DNA from: Choanephora cucurbitarum
Taxonomy: Eukaryota > Mucoromycota > Mucoromycetes > Mucorales > Choanephoraceae
Length of the DNA: 64,000 nt
Assembly: GCA_025331435.1 (NCBI GenBank)
Contig: JAIWNI010000020.1
Span: 62,001-126,000, forward strand
Reading direction: 5' to 3'
Shown: positions 46,238-59,100 of the stretch, one piece after another
Numbering within the stretch: the first letter of the stretch is position 1
Layout: the number at the start of each line of letters is the position of its first letter
The notes under the pieces: model-generated
What the model saw: the letters and a program-made list of their open reading frames with translations, nothing else
The model's database searches: none
Told to the model about the DNA's origin: nothing
Position numbers and translations under genes: made by a program

Positions 46238-49200
46238 TTACATTTGTCCTTGAAGGATCTGTTCTATGCTAGTGTTGATGAATTCTTTCTTGAAGCTCAT
46301 GTCGCAACCGAAGATATTAGATAATTGTTCACGAACTATAATGATGGATTAGCAAACAAAGAAAAGAAAATGAATTTAACGTTGATTTGGATTCTTACCT
46401 TGCTTCTTTGTGATGCTCATCAAATCGGCTGTCGCTAGGATATGCTTGATTTCATTCAAAATCTCCTCATCCGAGGGGAAGCCTGCGGGCATCATTGGTG
46501 GAACGGATACTTGGCTGACATTGCCCATGGGTATATCATATTCGTTTTGTTGCTGAGGAATCATTTGTGATGAAGAGAATGCACTCATGCGATCAAAAGA
46601 ATTGTTACGACTAGCGTTGTTGTTGAATGCCGGCGAAGGTGCACCCATTGCATTAGGGTCAAACACGCCAGACATAGGGCCACCATACATGTTAGGTCCC
46701 ATCATGGGTTGGATTTGACTCATGTAGTCGGCACTGGCATAAGACATGGGACGCATTTGCATACCTGGCGATGGTGTTCCCATCATACTACGGTTATAAT
46801 CGCCCATAGGGATCATGTTGCTACCTCCTCCATATTCAGATCCGGCCACAGATCCTGCTCCACCGTTAAAGGCATATGATTGTCTTGTGTTGCGACCAGG
46901 CTTTTCGCCAACCTTAGAATCTCGGTAATAATCATAATCACCACCGCCTACAACTGAACCAGAGTATTGACTACGACCATCATAACCTGAGCTCATACCA
47001 CCCTTGTTGTAACTAGTATATGTGTTTCCAGTCATTCCTGTCTGTCCAGAAGCATGTGAGCCCATTTCCCAAAGTTCCTGTTCATAAACACTCCATTTCT
47101 TCATGGGAATCATCTTCTCATCAAACTTTTCTTCATCGGTAACGATAATCTTTCTTTGTGAATCACCAACAACGACACGGGTATTACCCCATGAGAAATC
47201 ATCAAAGTGCCAGAAAGAATAGATAGGTAGAATGAAAGAGGAGAAGGGAAGTGCAAAGATATAAAAGAACATCCAACCAATGTGTTGCCATTGACGTTTG
47301 AGAATGAAAATCAGAATTTGTAGACCATAGACACCTGCAATCATAGCTAGAGCGAGAACTGGAATAGGTCCTGTGTGAGAAGCAATAACATAGATCAAAT
47401 AGATCAGGTAAGCAAAAGACACAGGTAAGGTCAAAGTACCGATTAAATCAATCAATACAACAAAACGCATAGAGAAACAACAGAAACCACAGAGATCAGG
47501 CAACATAGCTACTTCACACAAATTGTGGATAGTAGAGTTAATCCAACGACGACGTTGAGATAAGAGCACACGCCATTTGTCAGGTGCTACTGTCTTACAC
47601 ATAGCATGAGGAGTAAACTTCATTTTGTATTGAGGGAAGTACTTCATCATCAGAGTAGTCAGGTAACGATCTTCACCAAGAGAGAGCAAGTTTTTCTTGT
47701 GCAATGTATCAACATGATTCTCAGCATAATCATGTACAACATGGGGAGAAATGATGAGAGGCTCGTTCTTGACAGGTGTTCTAATACGATACATACAGAA
47801 ACAACCAGGTAAACAGGTGACTGACCCAAATAAAGATTCAAATGCTTTAGAGAGGTAGTGGGATATATAGTATTCGTAAACTTGGATCATAGTAGTCCAT
47901 GATTGATTTTCGTTAGCCAAAGCAGTTTCACCACAAATAGCAATGATACGGCCATCGTGAAGCATAGAAGAGATCAAATAGTTTAGAGAGTAATCCATGA
48001 CTTCGGTATCTGAATCAACCATAAGGATATATTCATAGAATGAAGGATTGACACCGATGACATTCTTGATCTGATGGTACATTTCAAGTTCCAAGGGAGT
48101 CATTTCAGAGTCAAAATGAACACGGTTCAAAAAGTTCATCAAAATCATTTGCGAATCACGTTTACCACGGTTACCAGGTTTAGCACGTTCAGAGGCCTTA
48201 CCGACCTTTGCAACTACAATATAAGGTACAACATGTCCTTCACATTCGTAAAGACCAGAGTAAACTTTACCATAGTTAAGTTGCTTAGAACCTTCACCAA
48301 TCGATTTGAACATGAGAGGCTCAGGGTCAATTTTAGTATCATAGCCAAGAATATCCAACACAATACGTGGAGTGGGACGATCGTTACCGCTACCCATAAC
48401 CATACCATCAGCAATCAAGAAGAGCAATTTACGCTTATCATCATATTTGAGAGTAGTGAGCGAATCGATTGTTCTTCTAAGCGACTGTTCGTCTTCTGTG
48501 TAACAAGGGACTTGGCAGATAACAAACTTGTCATGATCTTCAGGTGTAGGAGCACCACCAAATTGCAAAGCAGCCACGAATTTGACCACAGTAACACTTA
48601 CCATCAAACAAGCTAAAGCAAGTAGAAGGTAGTTGGTAAACATACATCTAGTTGATTTACGAGGATCAACTTCACCAATCATGAAGTAGTTGTCAAGACA
48701 TGCCATATTAGCATCTTGTTGTGCGGCAGTCATTCTGCTCTTATAGGTGTTCCATGCGTCAGTGGCATCAGTTCCTTTGTAGTTGTTGAACAAGTCAACG
48801 ATAGCCTCATTAAGGAAATTGTATTCGGCGTTGGTGCTACCAAATGTTTCTGTTGTACTTATGTAATCTTGAATGTCATACACTTTGTTGTTGATAGCCA
48901 ATGCACTACGGCCCCAACCGTCTGCATCACCTTTCAAATCAGACACCAAATGCACCAATGTGCCTTTTTTGAGATCATTTATCTTTGGCAAGAACGTTTG
49001 CCAATACCAGTATGCATTGGTCATATCGGTCATAGTAGAAACCTGATTTTGGTCACCAGAATAATGGACGAAAGTGGTTTGGGGTGTTATAGTTGTATTA
49101 GCGACGATCTTGACGGTAGCGGAAGTAACAAGGCCAGAACAGGCGACTGTCAAAGGAGGAGGGAAACTGCTGGTAACATCCTGACCAGCAAGAGCAGTCA

Positions 49201-52200
49201 TCTCTGCCTCAGAAGAAACAAAGCCTGAATTACCATGCTTGACTTTGGCAAATTTGGTCATATCGTATACGCTGCCACGAATACTCATATAATTGTCATT
49301 TTCAACACCGTGGGCAGAAACATCAGCTGTGGAGTACATAGTCTTGGTACCAGGACAAACTACTTCACCAAGACCAACAATCAAGAAAAGCGTGACAGCA
49401 GAAAAGAAGGCAATAACAATACAAATAGTTACCTTCTCACGCCATGCCATTTGAATATCAGAACGCTTCATCTTACCAATCCAGCTAAGTAAGAAGGATG
49501 GAATCCAAAAAGTACAAAGCCATACAAAGCGAACCCACCATCGACGGATAGCGGTAATAGGGACTTCTTCAATATTTTCAAACTTGGGGGCTTGAATGTC
49601 TTCAATCATTTTACTCATATCCATATTGGGACCAAATCTAGATACATATGCGAAAGTTAAATTATTTGTTTGTGTTTTGTTATCTGATATCATACTTACC
49701 CTTCAGATAGACCATTGATACCCCATTCGGATTCATCGCCCCACTGACTTCCATCTACTTCGCGCTTATCTTCACTATAATTGAAACTGGCATTATCTTC
49801 AAAAACGTGTCCGCCAGGATGAGCCAAACGTTGATGTATATCGTCTTCTCCATAATTGTAGCTACCGGATAACATATATTGTCCTTCAGCAGGGTAACCG
49901 CCTGCATGACTTCCAAGGTCTTTTGAGTCAACTTGGCTTGCATCAAGATCTCCTGCTTTTGTACGCATTCTTTCTTCTTTTTCGGCCAGACGAAGACCAT
50001 CTTCCAATTCTTTCCAAATTTCGTATTTTAGCCACACCATTTCGTGACCTACAAAGACAGTAGAAGCGTTCCAGTTCATGATGGCTGAAGCGCGCTCAAT
50101 CTTCTCTTTATCTGAAAGCGAAGAATCATCTAACTGAAGGGAAGTTATGAAAGATTCATATCGTAGCACAAATTCGCCAAAGGTGTAATAGTTTGCAAAT
50201 TCGTATTGTTGACGTATAATTAGTTCTGGGATCAAGAATGTATGAATTTGAGATTTGATACGGTTGTGATCATACTCAGGTGCTTGAATGTCGTTAGGTC
50301 GAAGGTGAATGACGTTGTAGATCTTTGTATCTTGCATAGAAAAGGTAATATCTCTTAGTGTGACATACAACTGATCAAGGACAGTCATTTGCTGCATGTT
50401 TTCGTAGGCTTCTTCAGCTTGTTTAATCTGCTTATTTAGCTCTTCATCCTCTTTGCTTACAGCCTTTGCATCAGGTAAAGGTGGGTTAGCAGATTTATCA
50501 GCATTTGGTCTACGTTTGGTGGTTCGTCTTCTCATGGATGGACCACGGGTAGGTTTGCTAGTGAGTTGGGCCTTGACTACAGTACGAACATCCTTAGGGT
50601 GAGATTCGACTGCCATTGCAGTGCCTTCAAATAGAGAAGAAATGAAGGAGTTTGAGCTGCTATCTCTCAATAAATTGACAAAATCGGCAGACAAATCATC
50701 CAAGTTTTTCTCCAAGAACAAATCGACAGAATATTGAGTAGTACCAGAGTAATGGTTGATGCCGAAAGCATATGCGTTAGAACCGCGAGATAAGGCAGGG
50801 TGACTAGAAAATTGACGCTGTAAAGAGGCCAAAAGGTTGGCATTACTGGCATCTGTAGCGCCACTTTGAAGCTTGGCTGTGTCACGATCCATCAATCCGA
50901 CCATACCGCCAAGCCCCAGAGAAGATGACTTGCTTACTTCTTTCTTGCTGCTAGCATCTTCGAGAAGCTGGTTTTTGTCTTTACCAAGCAACAATTCCAA
51001 ACAAGACGAGCTATCAGAAATGTTAAGGCTAGGTAAAGGAACACCATCGCGAGTCATAACAGCGTTAAGACCATGGCTGTTGTCAAACTGTTCTGTGGCC
51101 AAGAATTGATGAATTCGTTCATTTGCCAAATTGACACAAAACTCTTGAAAGCCATTGGTGGGAAAGTTTTGGAAACCGAACTGATCCATAATACCGACAA
51201 CATTGGCTGGTTCTTCGATTCCGGAATAGCAAATTTTTCTATTGATTGTCTCGACGATCCATAGGAACAAAACATTATAAAGTGCTCGAGCAAGGTCATC
51301 ACGTTGATCGATAGCTGTCTGAGGATTCAAGAAGATAGTGCAGACTTCTTTGCCAATGAGTTTCAATTTGTAGGTCAAACAGGTTTCCAACTTTGAAGGA
51401 GATACGCCTAACATGACAGCAACAATATCCAAAACATCTCTGTTTTTGACTACACAAGCTTCTTGTGCCAAAGTATCTGTGTTCTCTGCAAATTGCAAAT
51501 TACCGATGTGTAAGATAGCAGCAAGCAGTTGGAAGATCTGTGTTACGTTCTTGGCTTTAAATCCGCACAGTTTGAGAGCGCTTTTGAGTTCACTAAACTT
51601 GATTTCATCGTTCCAGTTAGGTGCGGTGATACAACCTGATTGAGCAAGATAGTTGAAATATTCAGGCTTGAAATTAATGTGTAATGCATTCTTTTCGTCA
51701 ATAGTTGTTCCGGCTAGAAGTGAATAAAAAATATGAAATGATCGTTCGTTTTGCGGCACATGAGTTACGCGCGATTTGTCAAACTGATAAGTCAGCGTCT
51801 TTGTGCCCAGAATACGACCCCGCTCATTAAACTGGATTTCTTGAAACATGCCAAACTTGGAAGCCGAAGCATTTTGAGTGGTACGAGCATGACCGAAAGC
51901 TTCAATAACGATAAGAGCGTTTTGGACTTGTGTACTCAACTTGGTTTCTTTTTTGTTGTGTGTAGATAAATGCAAAAGTTCAGAGAGGAAATGAGTGCGA
52001 GTTGTGCTCTTGCCGGATCCTGTGATACCGCTATTATATATTTTTAAATTAAATACGTTTCGATAGTTTAATTTGTTTTAAAATACCTAAGAATAACACT
52101 TTGATCTTCTCCTGTACGTCGCATATGAAAATAAACTCGAGTGGCTAATTCATAAATATGTGGCTGCAAAGAAGGCTTTTGCTCGCTTAAATCCTTGTAG

Positions 52201-52412
52201 CCTGTTTGTGCATAGGATTGAAGTGTAGCATCATTTAATATTTCTAAGGGTTGGTAAGGGTTGATGACTACGAGATTAGAATATCCCAACTGGGTATATG
52301 GTAGATTGCGTTTGTATCTGTTTGATAATAGATTGGAAATAGCTCCTTCTGTAGGCGGTGTAGCCCCAGATACATAGAGAGAAGCCAAGTCTGTGCGAGA
52401 CTCTTCTTGCAT
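46238..52412 (-). CDS. Chitin synthase with N-terminal myosin motor-like domain (class V/VII type)
   Basis: Exons 52412-52087, 52030-49700, 49637-46399 and 46335-46238 join in frame to 1997 residues. The motor-like part (about 1-760) has P-loop GITGSGKSTT, a switch I-like NASASKFGMF, and switch II-like MDQFGFQNF. Then come transmembrane helices, a cytochrome b5-like segment (YMSIRGSVYDMTKFAK), more helices and the family 2 glycosyltransferase core with MVDSDTEV, GEDRYLTTLMM and QRRRWINSTIHN. A Gly/Ser/Met-rich linker leads to a C-terminal DEK_C domain (PSDEEILNEIKHIL to EFINTSIEQILQ) that spans the last intron. These enzymes ride actin to hyphal tips and build wall chitin. The motor P-loop is intact; whether it hydrolyses ATP is open. 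The first Met of the model is supported by frame only. Confidence 0.94.
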
Positions 52413-53058
52413 TATCTCTTGAATTACCTAAAGAACAAGAAGAGAGAAAGAAAAAAAAAGGAGAAAGGGCCAGTCCTTTGATATAATTTAGATGGAATGT
52501 TGAGTGCGAATTTTTTTTTTTTCGTAAAAAGCTATTTTTATATCAATCACTTTTCTGGGTTTGGTGTAGGCTCTTGAGCCAATCGAAACTATATTATTTT
52601 TATTGATTACTTTCTAAATATGAAAATAAAGTCAGTTTATAGAAAAAATAAGGAGAATGCTCTCACACATCATTTTTGCAAAAAAAAATAAAGAAATCTT
52701 ATATTTATATTAATTTGAAACGAGTACAATCTTCTATGACTTTGTTACTACTGCTCTGTGCATATACTCGCAAAAAGAAAAAATATTTACTATAAAATTA
52801 AAACATCGCTCATAAAAAAATAAAAGCAGTGTTCAAAATGAATTATCTAGCATGTTTTATATGCTTTAAACTTAGTCTGGTTTGTGTGGACAATAGGTTC
52901 ATTTGCCTTCATATGACTGTTTCTTTAGGCCAAGCAAATTTAGGTACACTTTTTGGTGTCGCAAGTCTAATAAGCGAAAGGATAAAAAATGGTGTAATTT
53001 ATTAGGCGACTAACAACTATCATTTGTTTGCAGCATGTTTGGGTGACAAGCGGGTCAA
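52413..53058. promoter_or_regulatory. intergenic region upstream of the motor chitin synthase
   Basis: About 650 nt, AT-rich, should contain the chitin synthase promoter. A GA-rich (CT-rich on the coding strand) tract lies at about 52435-52470. No gene seen. Confidence 0.4.
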
Positions 53059-54128
53059 TTATTCTTCTCTCTTTTGCTTTTTGGGGCTGATCGTGGTATA
53101 TGCAACAAACGCCTCTTCGTTCAAATTTACAAGGTGCCTCTAAGAACAAGAAAATGTATTAGTCATGTTGGAAGAAACCTAAACACAATATAAACATACT
53201 CTCCAAGAGCAAAATCAAAGCATTGTCTCAACGAAGGCTTCATTGGTGAGGCACACAAAAACACCATTCTTTTCTTCTAAGGTAAACATTTTACCAACAT
53301 TGCCTATTTCTAAAAAAAAAAAAAAGATGGATCAGATTTTTATTGTTTGCTAATATTTCTGTCTATACACTACCTGCCCAAGTAAAGGCCCTGATACTTA
53401 GGGACATGCTCTTCTCCTTCGTGTCTTCAAGTATGCAATGGTTCAAGCGAATGGTCTTGCCTTCTTACTTTTTCAGAATGGTGTTGTCACGGTAGTAAGA
53501 TGAGGGGCTTCCTCCATAGCAACTAGCTTCGTGGCTTGATCGATTGGGCTTAGTGCATTTGGCATCTGTCTTACCACTACAGAAGGAGAAATTAGTATAA
53601 ATTTGATCTAAAGCAGAGAAAAAAAAACTTACAACTTGATATTGAGCTTTGTGTTCTTAAACAACATTGCGATCATTTGACTTATTCTTGCAGCAATCTC
53701 AGCCTCAGTCTTGTTTTGTCGGCATGGCCATTGTTCGATGTTTGTCAATCTTTTTTTTTTTACAAGTCTTAATATCCAGTTTCAATGAATTGCAATTTGT
53801 ACTTACATGAAGTCACAGATCAACAGCAAATTGTGCTCTAAAGACTCTTCCTTGTCTTTCTCGGCCAACTTTGTTCTATCTTTTAGGATCTCAAGGTAAG
53901 CTTCCTTGATTGGGTTTTCTCGACAAAACTATTGCATAGACCTAATTTTAGTTATCTTCAAAAAAGGTAAAAAAAACAAAAAGTGTATTTTCACTAGTTT
54001 TTCAAAGATTCTTTCACCAAGGAGTCTTCTTCGTTTGGCTGCGTTTCTTGTTGCTGTTTGAAATCCATGATCTCCCAAAACATAGGATGAGTGTTAGCCT
54101 TGTACACCGCGAGCAAATCATCGTCCAT
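53059..54128 (-). pseudogene. Decayed multi-exon member of a Mucorales repeat family
   Basis: On the minus strand exon-like blocks follow each other with plausible GT/AG borders: MDDDLLAVYKANTHPMFWE from 54128, then FCRENPIKEAYLEILKDRTK, then LTNIEQWPCRQNKTEAEI and MLFKNTKLNIKL, then GKTDAKCTKPNRSSHEASCY, then SLSIRAFTWAG and GNVGKMFTLEEKNGVF, ending RHLVNLNEEAFVAYT to a stop at 53059. The fifth block is interrupted by an in-frame TAA between ILKK and EGKTIRLNHCIL, which no intron removes without deleting following conserved-looking residues. From general recall it resembles multi-copy hypothetical proteins of Rhizopus and Mucor, possibly nuclease-like or mobile. The family name and function are unknown to me. 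Confidence 0.5.
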
Positions 54129-56151
54129 CAAGTCAACAACACAGCGTCAACTGAAATAGGCTGCAGATTATAAAAATTAAATTTAATGAGTACCTTACAC
54201 TATGTTGTGCATTAGTGGAGCTTTTGCCTGTCAATAGTGTCTTCATACTTTAAGCATATGTAAAAAAGAGTATCATGTTTATTTTGGTAAAAAGAAAAAA
54301 AAAGTAAGGAAAATCAATACTTTGTATGGCCTCCGTTAGCTTTTGCAATTGATTGGCATGTAACGTCATTGCATAAAAGCATCACAATACCCTCACAGAA
54401 CCCTAGCCAAACTTGCGTGTACCCTTAAAAAAAACCTTTTTCTCTCAATTGAAGTTTTAGGAAGAGTGGTCTGTGTTTGCTGAAGTCTTTTATAAGCTAA
54501 TCGTACAGTTAATTCAGGGAGGTAAAGATCTTTGGTTCTCTGAGCAATATTACTTTAATAAGCTAACATAATCGCACTCAGAAAAATGTTTGTTGGGTCC
54601 CTTAGATAAGGGAATAGCTGTAGAAGTGCTCTTTTTAATATGTTTATTAAGAAAAGACTGACGAGAAGAACAACAGAACAACAATGAGTTACATGATCAA
54701 ATTGTGGAGTTTGTAAATCCCTTGAGTTATTTCGGACTTTGGAAGAAAACGATTGAACACAACTTAAATCAGCTGTCAAATCCAGCTCTCTTTGTGCGAT
54801 TCAATATGTTTTTTTAAAGGAAAAAGAGAAGAAGAACTTTGACTTTGAGTCTCACAGATGATGAGTTTTGTTTGAATAAAACGACGAGGGTACGTATCGA
54901 ACTTTCACGCAAAGGAGAAAAGAGTTGTTTATTATTTTTGACATTCAGTAGTTGATCCTTGATACAACAGTTCCTCGGTGCTCATCTCCCAAAGAAACCA
55001 TTGTTTTTTCTTTCTCGCGCCAACCGAAACTTCTTTTTTTGAGTAAAGGATACTGATCTCTCTAGTTAAAAGTGATTTTATTAATGCAGGTTTGCTGAGA
55101 CATATCAAACAATGTTTGTTTCAAAAGAACCTTTTGCACATTCATGACAGTGAAAGAATTACCTACCATACGAAACTGATTGAGCTTATCAAGAGCTTTC
55201 GAAGCAAATTTCATATAGTTTGCTTAGTCATTTTCTTGGTCACAAATTTCTCTCCTGAATTTTTAATCATCATTTTCTTTAATTGTGAAGACTTTATACC
55301 TCTGATTTTAGCAATGCCACAAACTTTAAAATATGATGTTTTCTTTAAGAAAGGAAAATAATGCTGAAGGCTTCAACCACCGTTAATTTATCTTTAATCA
55401 GATAAACACAGGGACTCCTTAAAAAGACGATAAAATCAGCCTTGTACACAAAGATGCAGCTTGTCCTATAACCTGGCTTGAGCATAGTAATTCTCTAACA
55501 CCTTTTTTATATCCAAAACATGGTTTTTGAATGGTTTTGTTAAATTCTCTATAGAGACATACCTTATTACTTGAGAGAGGCTTGCTTGAAGAGAAAAAAA
55601 GAGCCAAGACATTAACGTTTTTGGCCATGTATTTATCTGATTGTTGTGTAGTCATCCAGACTGCTTTGTATATTGTGATGACCTATGCAAATTTGCAAAT
55701 GTACCAAGAACAATGGAAGAGTATGTTTTCACTATTTGCTTTTTTGAAGCGAAGGAAGGCTGGTTTTTGTTTATTAAAGCTCATATAGCACTTTTCCTCC
55801 TCCTTCTCCCCTCCCTATTTTCGCGTTTGGCTTGCATATCGAACTCTTTGAAACATCAGCACGAGGAACCATTTCAGGAGAACGATAAAATTGAATGATC
55901 TACTGTGTCTAATGTCTACCAATTCAGTAGTGAGTAGTTCAGCAAGGCAGTGTTGCTCTGCATAAGTTGTACAGGAAATGTCACAAGAAAAAAACGAAAT
56001 AAGCTTTTTGTTTCTTATTCTTGTGTTTGCATAATTATAGTTTTGAAAATACTGATAATTTAAACCCAGTAACAGAGTATACTAACTTTAGCGCGTTGAT
56101 TTCATCATTCTGGTTTCTTTTGTAACAGCACGCGTTTATTCTTACATTAAT
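54129..56151. other. gene-free DNA with element relics
   Basis: Apart from the short transposase relic at 54314-54361 there is no supported gene. Open frames at 55092-55361 and 55582-55898 are Phe/Ile-rich and lack motifs or splice context. Promoter of the topoisomerase gene is expected near the right end. Confidence 0.4.
54314..54361 (-). mobile_element. Tc1/mariner-type transposase C-terminal relic
   Basis: The minus strand reads CQSIAKANGGHTKY followed by TGA at 54316-54314. QxxIxAKGGxTKY-stop is the characteristic end of Tc1/IS630-type DDE transposases. Upstream sequence (higher coordinates) no longer shows the DDE core, and I could not define terminal inverted repeats or TA target duplications, so only the extreme 3' end survives. 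The hit is short; identity rests on one motif. Confidence 0.5.
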
Positions 56152-59100
56152 ATGACACCTCACAAAGTGCTAATGGTACATAGTTTTCATTCTAGAGCTC
56201 ATACTAGTCTCCACAAAATCACTCAATAAGTACACATAGGTGGCAGAGAAGCCGTCATTAGCCGAGTCGCTTAGTCGACTACTTGCTCCTGATGGACAGG
56301 TGAGTTGGTTACAGAACCTTCACTTATGCAGTCTTCTAATTCAATTTCATTCAGTTTGTTACACATAAGCAATCAACACCTATTCATGAGTGGAAAGGCA
56401 GCTTTCGTGATGAGCCTGCAGAATTTCGATTCACTTCGGTTACAGGCCACGTTTATGGTCTCGACTTTACAAAAGAATACAACTCATGGGACATTGATCC
56501 TGTCAAGCTGTTTGAAGCTAAAACAATTAAGCTTGAATCCAATCCTAAAATGAGACTTATCCATCATCTGCAGAGCGCTGCCAAAGGAGTAGATTATCTT
56601 GTACTATGGCTTGATTGTGATCGTGAGGGTGAAAATATTTGCTTTGAGGTAATTGAAAACTGTCTGCCTTCTATGAAGCACCCACAAAATGGCGGCAAGA
56701 TGTCGCATGTTTATCGTGCAAAGTTCTCAGGTATAGGAAGGCTTAAAAAATGAAACAGTCTAGAATATTGTACTGATCCTTTCTTTCTAAGCAATCACAA
56801 AGGAAGATGTCAGAAGAGCTATGAAGAATCTTGTTCGACCTAATGAAGACGAAGCAAAAGCTGTAGATGCTCGACAAGAAATTGATTTGAGAACAGGCGT
56901 TTCATTCACTCGCTTTCAGACTCGGTTTTTTCAAGGGAAATATGGAAATCTTGATTCAACTGTGATTAGCTATGGTCCTTGTCAGACTCCAACATTATCC
57001 TTTTGTGTTGAGCGACATGATAGAATTCAAGGATTTCAACCTGAGCCATTCTGGTCTGTTCAATTAACTGTATCTAAATCAGATAACCCTCTGAAGTTGT
57101 CATGGGGAAGAGAAAGAGTATTTGATCGACAGATTGGCACTATGTTTGTCAATAGAGTATCAGATGCAAAATCGAAAGGTGCAAAGTGAGTCGCTTTAAC
57201 AGAACGATATGTACTGCATAGCTCACGTACCTTTTTTTTTTACGCATACAGAGTGCTAAGCATTGTCACTCAGAAAAAATCTAAACCAAGACCTCATGCT
57301 TTGAATACAGTAAGTCAAATTCAATCTGTGCTTTTGGAGCAAAAAGAAAAAAGACGCGGATTGCAGGAAATTTAATATCTTGAATACAGGTAGAGATGTT
57401 GAAGCACTCTTCTACTGGTCTTGGAATGAGCCCTAGCGAATGTGTACGTATTCTCTTTATATTTATATTTATATATATATTACTCGGCCCTTGATATATA
57501 ACGTAACATGTTCTAACATATGTAACAGATGAGTCTTGCTGAACGACTATACACGCAAGGTTACATTTCTTATCCTCGTACAGAAACATCTAAATACCCA
57601 GAGAACTTTGATCTAAACAGTGTACTTCGAGAACAATCTTCGCATCCCGATTGGGGACACTATTGTGCTGATCTGCTGGCCAACAAATACGACAGGCCCT
57701 CAGGAGGTACTGATAGTGGAGATCACCCTCCTATGTAATGCATATGGCTAGACAAAAGAAGCGAAACAAAATCTAATTCGTATTGTATAGTACACCTACT
57801 CGTATAGCATATGAGGGTGATTTGCCTGGCAATGCTTGGAGACTTTATGATTTTATTGTCCGTACATTTATAGGATCACTCAGTTCAGGAATGAAGTACA
57901 GCACTACTAGTGTAAGTTTTGAAGTCGGAGGTGAAATATTTGAATGCAAAGGTACCAAGTTACTGTCGCCAGGATTTACTTCTGTCATGCATTGGATTAC
58001 TACTACCGATGAATATATTCCTGAATTTAAAGAAGGCGAAGTACTGGATATTCAGCAAGTTAGTCTTGTAGAAGGAAAGACAAGTCCTCCTGATTATTTG
58101 ACCGAAGCCGAGTTGATTGGATTGATGGAACAGCATGGTATTGGTACAGATGCTTCAATTCCTACACACATCAACAATATATGTCAGCGGAACTACGTGC
58201 AAGTCTCAGGAACTAAACGGTACTTGATACCAACCAATCTTGGCATTGTTTTGATCCATGGGTGAGTAGACTACTTGTTCTGATACAAGACATGGTTAAA
58301 AGAATGAAACCAGCATTACTAATTCTCGAAAAAACATTAGTTATCGTAAGATTCTTCCTCTGAAAAAGAAGTACATTATTGCATTGTCAACTCACCTTTG
58401 GCTTATTGTTACACAGAGAAAATTGATCCTGAACTTTCTTTACCAACAATGCGTTCCGATATGGAACAGCAATTGAGCTTAATTGCTTCTGGAAAGGCAG
58501 CTTATGATGAAGTCTTAAATTACTTTTTGAAGATGTTTGAAAAGAAGTTTCTGTATTTTACAAAACAGGTGAGAAGATTTTGCCCCTACCATGCATTTAG
58601 AATTGATTGATTCATGTTGTGTAGATTGCAAACATGGATGAGTTGTTTGAGGCTACATTCTCACCTTTAGCAGCAACTGGAAAGCCCTTGTCTAAATGCG
58701 GCAAGTGTAAGAGGTAATGATCAGATTGGATAAATTAGATGACTCTAGCTTATTCATATACATTTCTTTTTTAAGATATATGAAGTATATTGCCTTGAAG
58801 CCAAACAGATTACATTGTGCCACTTGTGACGAAACTTATTCACTTCCATTGAACGGTCACATTAAGCTTTACAAGGAACTCACATGTGTAAGTTTTTAGA
58901 TCATCATTGCCTTAGTGATTATTTGTCTAATGAAAGAGAAAAACGTAGCCCTTGGATGATTTTGAGCTCGTATTGTATTCAACAGGTTCAAAAGGAACAG
59001 GATACCCTATTTGTCCTTGTTGCTTTAACAATCCGCCATTTGAAAACTTCCAGAAAGGTAAGAAGTTATGCAATTTCTACTTGCTCTTCTACTAACGAAG

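Noticed and set aside
48074..48616. 180-codon plus-strand open frame inside the chitin synthase
   Set aside because: Antisense to the conserved catalytic core; composition follows from the coding strand and it shows no family signature.
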